Part shown: piece by piece, positions 57,382 through 64,000 of the stretch
How the letters are laid out: the number at the start of each line of letters is the position of its first letter
How positions within the stretch are numbered: the first letter of the stretch is position 1
Assembly (NCBI RefSeq): GCF_000176855.2
Contig: NC_015138.1
Span: forward strand, 248,001-312,000
Direction: 5' to 3'
Length of the DNA: 64,000 nt
Source of the DNA: Paracidovorax avenae ATCC 19860
GTDB taxonomy: Bacteria > Pseudomonadota > Gammaproteobacteria > Burkholderiales > Burkholderiaceae_C
Program-made: the position numbers and the translations under genes
Notes under the pieces: model-generated
What the model saw: the letters and a program-made list of their open reading frames with translations, nothing else
What the model was told of the DNA's origin: nothing
The model's database searches: none

Positions 57382-58326
57382 TCAATGACAGCGCAGTCTA
57401 GATCACTGGGATATGCGCACTGGCCGGAACGACGGCGAGTATCTAGGCAAAGTGGTACGTTAGTCTAGATCACTGGGATATGCGCACTGGCCGGAACTCA
57501 TACAAAAAGTTTTTCTGTCATACAAAAGTCTAGATCACTGGGATATGCGCACTGGCCGGAACCGGTTTCAATCGCATCGTTTTCGTAGCCAGAGTCTAGA
57601 TCACTGGGATATGCGCACTGGCCGGAACCGAAGCTCGCGAAGGGGCAGCGCTGGGGTCAGTCTAGATCACTGGGATATGCGCACTGGCCGGAACTTATTT
57701 CCTCAGTGCAGGCGGGCGAATGGTAGTCTAGATCACTGGGATATGCGCACTGGCCGGAACAGCGGTTTTACAGCCCAGAGGAGCAGCGAGAGTCTAGATC
57801 ACTGGGATATGCGCACTGGCCGGAACTTCGCGTGCGCGGGGACTCAATGACAGCGCAGTCTAGATCACTGGGATATGCGCACTGGCCGGAACGCGCCGCT
57901 GCCGCCATTGCCCACGCCATCGAGTCTAGATCACTGGGATATGCGCACTGGCCGGAACAGCGGTTTTACAGCCCAGAGGAGCAGCGAGAGTCTAGATCAC
58001 TGGGATATGCGCACTGGCCGGAACGAGGTTACTGGCAAGTGCTCGGAGGGGTGAAGTCTAGATCACTGGGATATGCACACTGGCCGGAACTCTATGGTTT
58101 CTCAGGCAGTAAAGAAGTCGAGTCTAGATCACTGGGATATGCGCACTGGCCGGAACTGTACCAGCGCAAGGGCCGGAGGCTCGTGCAGTCTAAATCACCG
58201 GGATGTGCGCGCTGGCTGTGTTCACCGGTACTGCTCTGGCCCGTAACCGCCGTGTTACCCAAACGTCACTCCCGCGCAATAGTCGGCGAGAAGAATGCCA
58301 ACCCTCTCCATTCCTCCCCCCACGCC

Positions 58327-58503
58327 ATGACCTCGCATCCACGGCCCACCGTGCCGTCCTTCCTCGGCCGCTCCCTGCTGGCCGCCTGCACGCTCGCGTT
58401 CGGCCTGCTGCTGGCCGGCTGCGGCGGCTCCGGCTCCGATTCCGCGAACAGCTTCGTCGCCCACTGCGGCAACCCCGACACGCACTGCGCGCCCAAGCCC
58501 TGA
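58327..58503 (+). CDS. Small predicted lipoprotein
   Basis: A 58-residue protein with a clear lipoprotein signal: Arg-containing n-region, hydrophobic LLAACTLAFGLLLAGC and the lipobox Cys near residue 35. The 24-residue mature tail is Gly/Ser-rich with two further Cys (HCGNPDTHC). No homologous family is recognised. It lies 111 bp before the phospholipase gene and may be co-transcribed with it. Confidence 0.65.
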   Translation: MTSHPRPTVPSFLGRSLLAACTLAFGLLLAGCGGSGSDSANSFVAHCGNPDTHCAPKP

Positions 58504-58613
58504 GCCGGGCCCGCGGGCGCTGGGGCACCCCTCCTGCCCCGCGCTCGCCGCACCGCCGCGCGCATGCTGTGCGCTTGCCGCGCCTTTCTTCGGACAACAA
58601 ACACTCCTCCAAC

Positions 58614-60887
58614 ATGACCGTCGATTCCTCCAAACGCAAGTTCCTCTCCGGCGTGCTCGGCACCGGAGCGGCCGCCGCCACGCTGTCCGCGTTTCCGCCC
58701 GCCATCCGGCGCGCGCTCGCCATCGAGGCGAACAACGCCACCGGCACCATCCAGGATGTGCAGCACGTGGTGCTGCTGATGATGGAAAACCGTTCCTTCG
58801 ACAGCTATTTCGGCACCTTCAAGGGCGTGCGCGGTTTCGGCGACCGCTTTGCCGTGCCCTCGCAATACGGCCGCAACGTCTTCTACCAGGCCTATACGAA
58901 GACCACGCCGCCCAGCACCTACGTGCCGTTCCGGCTGGACGAGGCCCAGGGCAATGCCCAGCGCGCCGGCAGCACGCCGCACACCTGGGTGGATTCGCAG
59001 GCGGCCTGGGACCATGGGCGCATGTCGCGCTGGCCCGATGCGAAACTGCCCCTCTCGATGGGCTACTACGAGACGGCCGAGGTGTCGTTCCAGCGCGCGC
59101 TGGCCGATGCCTTCACGCTGTGCGACCACTACCACTGCGGCATGCACACCGGCACCATCGCCAACCGGCTCTTCTACTGGACGGGCACCAACGGCCCCAA
59201 TGGCATCAGCCCGGTCGACGGCTCCCGCGTGCGCGTGGCGGGCCTGAACAACCAGTTCAACGGGGGCAACGACGTCGGCGCCTCCACCGAAGGCTGGACC
59301 TGGACCACCTACGCCGACCGGCTGCAGAAGGCGGGCGTGTCGTGGAAGGTTTACCAGAGCCTGATCGACAACTTCGGCTGCAACGAGATGATGGGCTTTC
59401 GCCACTGGCGCGCCGAGATCGAGAAGATGCCCGCGGACCGCAAGCCGCTCTACGTGGCCAAGACCGACATCACCCAGCCGCAGGGCCTGGCCGGCCCCAA
59501 CTACGACCCGGCCATCGACGACGCACTGAGCCCGCTGGCCAAGGGCTTCGGCAACACCATGCCGCAGGGTTTCCTGGAGACCTTCCGCGACGACATCGGC
59601 AAGGGCCGGCTGCCGGCCGTGTCGTGGATCATCGCGCCCTCGGTCTACAGCGAGCACCCCGGCCCCTCCAGCCCCGCGCAGGGCGGCTGGTACGTGCAGG
59701 AGGTGCTGGACGCCCTCACCGCCAACCCGGAGGTGTGGAGCAAGACGGTACTGCTCATCAACTACGACGAGAACGACGGCTTCTTCGACCACCTGCCGTC
59801 GCCCGCCGTGCCTTCGCGCAACGCCGACGGCAGCCTGGCCGGCGCCTGCACGCTGTCTGCCGCCGACGTGGCCGTGGAATACCACGACTTCCAGCCGGCC
59901 ACCTCCAGCCAGCCGCCGGCCGACGGCAAGCCCTACGGCCCCGGCCCGCGCGTGCCGATGTGGATCGTCTCGCCCTGGAGCCGCGGCGGCTGGGTGAACT
60001 CGCAGGTGTTCGACCACACCTCCACCCTCATGTTCCTGGAAAAGCGCTTCGGCGTGGCCGAGCCGCAGATCAGCGCCTACCGCCGCGCGGTGTGCGGCGA
60101 CCTGACCAGCTGCTTCAACTTCGTCAACCCGAACACCGAGACCCTGCCCACGCTGGCCGGCCGCACCAGCAAGACGGCCGTGGACGCACGCATCGCCGCG
60201 CAGGTGCAGGCCCCCAAGCTGCCCCAGCCCGCCGCGGCCACGGGCACGGCCCTGCCGGTGCAGGCCACGGGCGTGCGGCCTTCGCGCGCGCTGCCCTACG
60301 AACTGCACGCCACGGCCCAGGCGAATGCCGGCGCGGGCACGGTGACGCTGCTGTTCGCCAACACGGCCAGGGCCGGCAGCCCCGCCGCGGTGTTCCATGT
60401 CTATGACAAGAAGCACCTGGACGCGATCCCGCGCCGCTACGTGGTCGAGGCCGGCAAGACGCTGAACGGCGTCTGGAACGTGGCCGCCGACGGCGGCGCC
60501 TACGACCTGTGGGTGCTGGGGCCCAACGGCTTCCACCGCGCCTTCGCGGGCGACCTCGCGCAGCAGGCTGCCGCCGGCATGCCCGAGGTGCAGGTCTGCT
60601 ACGAACTGTGCGACCCGCCGCAGGTGCGCGTGAAGCTCTACAACCGCGGCACCGCGGCCATCGGCTTCACCGCAGAGGCCCGCGCCTACCGCACGGACGG
60701 CCCCTGGACGCGCACCGTGCAGCCGGGCGCGGTGGAGGAACTGGCCTGGGCCCTGGGCGACAGCGGCAACTGGTACGACTTCACCGTGCGCTGCAGCACG
60801 GCCCCGGCCTTCGCGCGGCGCTTCGCGGGCCGCGTCGAGACGGGCCGGGATTCCGTATCCGACCCGGCGATGGGGCAGGGGGCCTGA
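58614..60887 (+). CDS. plcN: Phosphocholine-specific phospholipase C
   Basis: Secreted hydrolase of 757 residues in the acid phosphatase/arsenate-resistance-type PLC family. The Tat signal is KRKFLSGVLGTGAAAATLS. The catalytic domain has QHVVLLMMENRSFDSYFGTFKGVRGFGDR with the nucleophile region, HYHCGMHTGTIANR, and LLINYDENDGFFDHLPSP with metal-binding residues. It ends in tandem DUF756 modules (about 500-750; for example YELHATAQANAGAGTVTLLFANT). Pseudomonas PlcH/PlcN cleave phosphatidylcholine and feed choline uptake. PlcR-like chaperones are not seen nearby. The choice of symbol over plcH is tentative. Confidence 0.9.
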   Translation: MTVDSSKRKFLSGVLGTGAAAATLSAFPPAIRRALAIEANNATGTIQDVQHVVLLMMENRSFDSYFGTFKGVRGFGDRFAVPSQYGRNVFYQAYTKTTPPSTYVPFRLDEAQGNAQRAGSTPHTWVDSQAAWDHGRMSRWPDAKLPLSMGYYETAEVSFQRALADAFTLCDHYHCGMHTGTIANRLFYWTGTNGPNGISPVDGSRVRVAGLNNQFNGGNDVGASTEGWTWTTYADRLQKAGVSWKVYQSLIDNFGCNEMMGFRHWRAEIEKMPADRKPLYVAKTDITQPQGLAGPNYDPAIDDALSPLAKGFGNTMPQGFLETFRDDIGKGRLPAVSWIIAPSVYSEHPGPSSPAQGGWYVQEVLDALTANPEVWSKTVLLINYDENDGFFDHLPSPAVPSRNADGSLAGACTLSAADVAVEYHDFQPATSSQPPADGKPYGPGPRVPMWIVSPWSRGGWVNSQVFDHTSTLMFLEKRFGVAEPQISAYRRAVCGDLTSCFNFVNPNTETLPTLAGRTSKTAVDARIAAQVQAPKLPQPAAATGTALPVQATGVRPSRALPYELHATAQANAGAGTVTLLFANTARAGSPAAVFHVYDKKHLDAIPRRYVVEAGKTLNGVWNVAADGGAYDLWVLGPNGFHRAFAGDLAQQAAAGMPEVQVCYELCDPPQVRVKLYNRGTAAIGFTAEARAYRTDGPWTRTVQPGAVEELAWALGDSGNWYDFTVRCSTAPAFARRFAGRVETGRDSVSDPAMGQGA

Positions 60888-60905
60888 GGCCGGCGCGCGG
60901 GGCGG

Positions 60906-62393
60906 TCAACGCTGCGACGCCATGTCCGGCGATGCCTCTCTCGCCGCCTGCGCCTTCTCCGCCATGGCGAACCCGCCCCCGCGCCGCTTGGCGGTGTACA
61001 TCGCCTGGTCGGCGCAATGCACCACCTCGGCGCCGTGCCGCGAGTGCCCCGGGGCGAAGGCGATGCCGATGCTGGTGCCCACCTCGGCCGCCAGGCCGGG
61101 CTTCAGGGGGATGGGCTGGCGCACCACCTCCACGATGGCCGTGGCGATGTGGGACAGCGTCTGCGGGTCGTCGGTGCGCACGAGGATCGCGAACTCGTCG
61201 CCGCCCAGCCGGGCCAGCGTATCGGACGCGCGGATGATCTTCTGGATGCGGGACGCGGCTTCCTTGAGCACCACGTCGCCCGCGTCATGCCCGTACGTGT
61301 CGTTGACGAACTTGAACTTGTCGAGGTCCATCAGCATGACGGAAAAGCCTGTGCCCGACCTCTGCAGGTCCTGCTCGGCGCGCTGCAGCCGGGCCTCGAA
61401 GGTGCGGCGGTTGGCGAGCCCGGTGAGCGCATCCTTCTGCGCCACGTCTTCCAGCGGCGTCACCACGCGGCTGGCGACCACCTTGACCGCGATGATGGAC
61501 ACCAGCGCGCTCATCAGCACGCTCACGGCGTACAGCACCTCCAGCTTGAGAAACGGCGACATGACCGGTGCGAACGGCTTGGCCACCACGGCGCTGACAG
61601 GCTGCGGGCCGGAATCGTCCAGCGTGATGACCTTGACGCGGTAGCCGGCACCGTCGGCATCGCTGGCGGAGAAGGGCGCCGGGTCCCTGCCGTTCTGGCC
61701 GATGGGGTCCATGGAGATGGATTCGGGCAGGGTGCTCGCATAGACGGTGTAGCGGCCGTTTTCGTCATGGGAGACGAAGGCCATCTGCAGCTGCGTCATG
61801 CGCGCGAATTGCTGGGCGCCGGCGGGCGTGATCCGGAAGGCCAGGTAGATATGCGCCACCGGCACGGGGGCCCGCACGGTCACCTTGACCCAGTTGTGCA
61901 GTACCGGCTTGCCGTCTTCCCCCTCCATGGTGCGCATGTTGCGGCTCGCTTCGCGGACGCTTCCCACCAGCATTTCCAGCCGGTGGTCCAGCGCCGCATC
62001 CCGCTCGCGCAGGAATCCGGAGACGGACGAGCGCGCCCGCAGCGTGCCGTCCAGGTCCGTGAGCACGATCAGTTCGGCGCCGGTCCGCGCCAGCTGGTTG
62101 TAGAGCGCCGATTCCACCGTGTCCCGGTTGGTCTCGTTGAAGATGATGTTCTGCAGGCCGTAGTCCCGGGAGATCAGCTCCGAGGCCACCCGCCGTGACT
62201 CGCGCCGCATCGCGGCCGTGTATTCGAAGGTCTGCGCGCCCGCCTCCAGGGCGGCATCCACGCTGTTCATGGCGATCCGCCGGTTGGAAAAATGCAGGAA
62301 CACGAAGGCCACCAACTGTGCGGCGATCAGCGTCAGCGCGAGCAGGGCCAGGAAACGGCCCGACGATGCGGATGGCAGGAAATCCCTCTTCAT
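60906..62393 (-). CDS. Membrane-bound diguanylate cyclase
   Basis: A 495-residue c-di-GMP synthase. The first membrane segment is near residues 14-34 and a periplasmic sensing region (about 40-270) has no assigned ligand. A second membrane segment lies near 275-305, then a GGDEF domain: KDALTGLANRRTFEARL, MLMDLDKFKFVNDTYGHDAGD and the intact active-site loop ARLGGDEFAIL. No EAL domain. An upstream RxxD inhibitory site is not obvious. It converges on the phospholipase gene with an 18 bp gap. Confidence 0.93.
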   Translation of the reverse strand: MKRDFLPSASSGRFLALLALTLIAAQLVAFVFLHFSNRRIAMNSVDAALEAGAQTFEYTAAMRRESRRVASELISRDYGLQNIIFNETNRDTVESALYNQLARTGAELIVLTDLDGTLRARSSVSGFLRERDAALDHRLEMLVGSVREASRNMRTMEGEDGKPVLHNWVKVTVRAPVPVAHIYLAFRITPAGAQQFARMTQLQMAFVSHDENGRYTVYASTLPESISMDPIGQNGRDPAPFSASDADGAGYRVKVITLDDSGPQPVSAVVAKPFAPVMSPFLKLEVLYAVSVLMSALVSIIAVKVVASRVVTPLEDVAQKDALTGLANRRTFEARLQRAEQDLQRSGTGFSVMLMDLDKFKFVNDTYGHDAGDVVLKEAASRIQKIIRASDTLARLGGDEFAILVRTDDPQTLSHIATAIVEVVRQPIPLKPGLAAEVGTSIGIAFAPGHSRHGAEVVHCADQAMYTAKRRGGGFAMAEKAQAAREASPDMASQR

Positions 62394-62599
62394 GCGTGCT
62401 CTTTTTCTGCAAGGCGCGGACAATCGTGTTCCATGGGCAGGGCGGCGCCCGCCGGTGGTGCCCTGCCTGATCTCTTTTCTCTATTCCCCTGCGCCCCATG
62501 ATGCCTGCCTTCGGCCCATCCGTGCAATGGCCTGCGGGTATCCCGTGCCTCCATGCAGGTATGCAATGGCGAAGTGCTCCGACACCCGGCGGCTCGACG

Positions 62600-63601
62600 A
62601 TGCGTTGCAATGGCTGCATGCCGTCCCCGTTCCTCACCCGCTGCCTGGAGGGCGCCAAGCGCCTCATCCAGCCCATCATGCCGCTCGTGCGGGCCGTCAA
62701 TCTCTGGCTCGACGCCGACGGCCTGCGGATGAGCGCGGCCATGTCGTTCTACGGCATGCTGAGCCTGGCGCCCTTGCTGCTGTTGCTGGTGGGGGTGCTG
62801 GGCTGGTGGATCGACAAGTCCTACCTGGAAACCAACCTCATCGCCCAGGTGCAGTCCGTCATGGGCGAGCGCGGCGCGGAGGTCGTGAAGCTCGCGCTCT
62901 CCAGCGCCCGGGAGCCATCCGAGGGGCGGCTCGCATCCATCGCAGGCTTCGTGCTGCTGCTGTCGGGCGCGACCGGGGTGTTCGTGGAACTGCAGTCCGC
63001 CCTGGAGCGGCTCTGGACGTCCGGCCATCCCCCCGTGGCCGACAACAACAAGGCCTGGTGGCGCATGGCCTCGCTGCGGCTGCGCGGCCTGGCATACGTG
63101 CTGGCCATCGGCTTCCTGCTGCTGATTTCCCTGGTCGTCTCCACGGTGATCCACGTGGTGGCCAACTGGGCGAGCGCGCGCCTGCCCTTCGCCTCCGGGC
63201 CCCTCCTGCAGTTGGTCAACGAGTTGGTCGCCTTCGGCATCGCGGTGCTGTTGTTCGTGGGGCTGATGCGCATCGGGACCGGGCCCAAACCGCCGATGGC
63301 CTGCCTGGTGTTCGGCGCCGTGGTGGGGGCGATCCTGTTCACCGTGGGCAAGCAGTTGCTGGCGCTCTACCTGGCCACGGCAGCCGTGGTGTCGGCCTAC
63401 GGGGCCGCGGGCTCGCTCGTCGTGCTCCTCATGTGGATCTATTTCTCGTCGGCGGTGCTGCTGTTCTCCGCCAGTTGCGCCCGTGCCCTGCAGGAAGCCC
63501 GGGCCGAGCACGTCGGGCAGCGTGTGGACGCTGCCCATGCCCAGGAGGTCCCCGCCTCCCCGAAGCCACCGGCGCCCGCCGCGGCGGCCGGCGCGCGCTA
63601 A
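62600..63601 (+). CDS. YihY/BrkB-family inner-membrane protein
   Basis: A 333-residue membrane protein with six hydrophobic segments. Family features are the opening RMSAAMSFYGMLSLAPLLLLLVGVLGW (about residues 36-62), SGATGVFVELQSALERLW, and YGAAGSLVVLLMWIYFSSAVLLFSA near the end. The C-terminal 45 residues are Ala/Pro-rich. Several in-frame ATGs (62498, 62600, 62618) make the start uncertain; 62600 or 62618 gives the usual length. The family is of unresolved function and was once mis-assigned as RNase BN. The gene overlaps the convergent DUF72 gene by 4 bp. Confidence 0.85.
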   Translation: MRCNGCMPSPFLTRCLEGAKRLIQPIMPLVRAVNLWLDADGLRMSAAMSFYGMLSLAPLLLLLVGVLGWWIDKSYLETNLIAQVQSVMGERGAEVVKLALSSAREPSEGRLASIAGFVLLLSGATGVFVELQSALERLWTSGHPPVADNNKAWWRMASLRLRGLAYVLAIGFLLLISLVVSTVIHVVANWASARLPFASGPLLQLVNELVAFGIAVLLFVGLMRIGTGPKPPMACLVFGAVVGAILFTVGKQLLALYLATAAVVSAYGAAGSLVVLLMWIYFSSAVLLFSASCARALQEARAEHVGQRVDAAHAQEVPASPKPPAPAAAAGAR

Positions 63602-64000
63602 CAGAGGCCGGGCCCCGGGGCCCGGCGCCCCGCCGGCCGCAGCGTGTCCGGGGAAAGGCGCAGGACCCGCGCCAGTTCCAGCGCATTGCGGGGCGCATGG
63701 AGCTTCGCCGTGTTGTCGAAGAAGCAGAACACGTCCCGGCCGCCCGGGGGCGATGCGGGCGCCCTTGCGGCAGGGCCGGCGAGTTCGACATCGCGCGGTG
63801 CCGCGCCCCGGTTCCAGGCCCGGACGCGGCGGGCCCATGCGGCGATCCTGTCATCGCTGTAACCGCTGGCGTACAGCGCTTCGGCGCCGTGCAGGCGCAG
63901 GTACATGAAATCGGCGGTGATGTCGCCCAGTTCCGGCCAGCGGCCGCCTGTGTCGGCCACCACCAGCGCCACGCCATGGCGGCGCAGCAGGGCGATGCAT
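63598..64000 (-). CDS. DUF72-family protein, C-terminal part
   Basis: The last 133 residues or so of a DUF72 (YecE-like) TIM-barrel protein; the start lies beyond the right edge. Visible features are ALVVADTGGRWPELGDITADFMYLRLHG, YSDDRIAAWARRVRAW and the DVFCFFDNTAKLHAPRNALEL end motif. The family is of unknown biochemical function. It is convergent with the YihY-family gene. Confidence 0.85.
   Translation of the reverse strand, partial: CIALLRRHGVALVVADTGGRWPELGDITADFMYLRLHGAEALYASGYSDDRIAAWARRVRAWNRGAAPRDVELAGPAARAPASPPGGRDVFCFFDNTAKLHAPRNALELARVLRLSPDTLRPAGRRAPGPGLC

Larger units (their letters stand above)
52343..58222 (-). CRISPR. Type II-C CRISPR array, 63 repeats, 62 spacers, interrupted by two IS elements
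   Basis: Repeats are 36 bp. On the plus strand they begin AGTCTAGATCACTGGG and end CACTGGCCGGAAC; on the crRNA-sense minus strand they begin GTTCCGGCCAGTGC. Spacers are mostly 30 bp (29-31). There are 48 intact repeats from 52343 to 55480, one split by the first IS (55511-55516 and 56391-56422), 13 from 56453 to 58156, and a degenerate repeat at 58187-58222 that marks the old end. Variants: base 20 T to G at 54984 and base 23 G to A at 58055. tracrRNA complementarity assigns crRNA production to the minus strand. The TCTAGACT 3' end of the repeat may act as a weak per-repeat -10 box, as known in other II-C systems. Confidence 0.98.

Noticed and set aside
52427..58170. Long open frames encoding tandem peptides such as SLDHWDMRTGRN and SRSLGYAHWPE
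   Set aside because: They are translations of the 36-bp CRISPR repeat plus spacers whose combined length is usually a multiple of three; no ribosome sites, and the period equals the array period.

Overview
The window is a GC-rich chromosomal segment from a betaproteobacterium, most likely Comamonadaceae of the Acidovorax/Paracidovorax type. The evidence is near-uniform high GC, many LysR regulators and Bug-type solute receptors, an SAH riboswitch ahead of a split metH, a urt/fmd amide-utilisation cluster and a type II-C CRISPR-Cas9 locus. The genus is inferred from gene content, not from a marker gene. No tRNA or rRNA was recognised.

Layout. 1-7380: end of a polyphosphate kinase 2, an amidase, a TonB siderophore receptor with a Fur-like box, a GH19-like lysozyme coupled to a secreted DUF4087 protein, and a LysR/PACE efflux pair. 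7558-20404: a nitrogen module made of a two-component system whose sensor kinase is fused to an NCS1-type permease, a five-gene urea/amide ABC transporter (urtABCDE), formamidase, FmdB-like protein and aliphatic amidase AmiE. No urease is present, so the module looks built for short-chain amides. 20417-29493: LysR regulators with a muconate-cycloisomerase-family enzyme, a frameshifted Bug receptor, an orphan papain-like peptidase, a MocR regulator and an MFS exporter.

29450-34605 is a low-GC island. It holds a methyltransferase gene with a nonsense codon, the decayed remnant of an integron integrase, cassette-like small genes with attC-like ends, and a 939-residue NACHT-type STAND NTPase with C-terminal pentapeptide-like repeats, a plausible anti-phage gene. 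34606-43732 holds two amino-acid-type transport clusters: LysR/receptor/class V aminotransferase, and a FadR-type regulator with a complete ABC transporter and an ureidoglycolate-lyase-like enzyme. A FadL-like porin lies between them.

43980-47660: a lipoprotein, then an SAH riboswitch and metH. 47690-58222: a complete type II-C CRISPR-Cas locus in the order tracrRNA (minus strand), cas9, cas1, cas2 and a 63-repeat array. The array is interrupted by two IS5-family elements, one inside a repeat and one inside a spacer. Repeat orientation and tracrRNA complementarity show that crRNAs come from the minus strand, opposite to the cas genes, whereas the degenerate repeat lies at the cas-distal end. 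Duplicated spacers, and diverged spacers that encode similar peptides, record repeated encounters with related phages.

58327-64000: a small lipoprotein, a Tat-exported phospholipase C, a diguanylate cyclase, a YihY-family membrane protein and part of a DUF72 protein.
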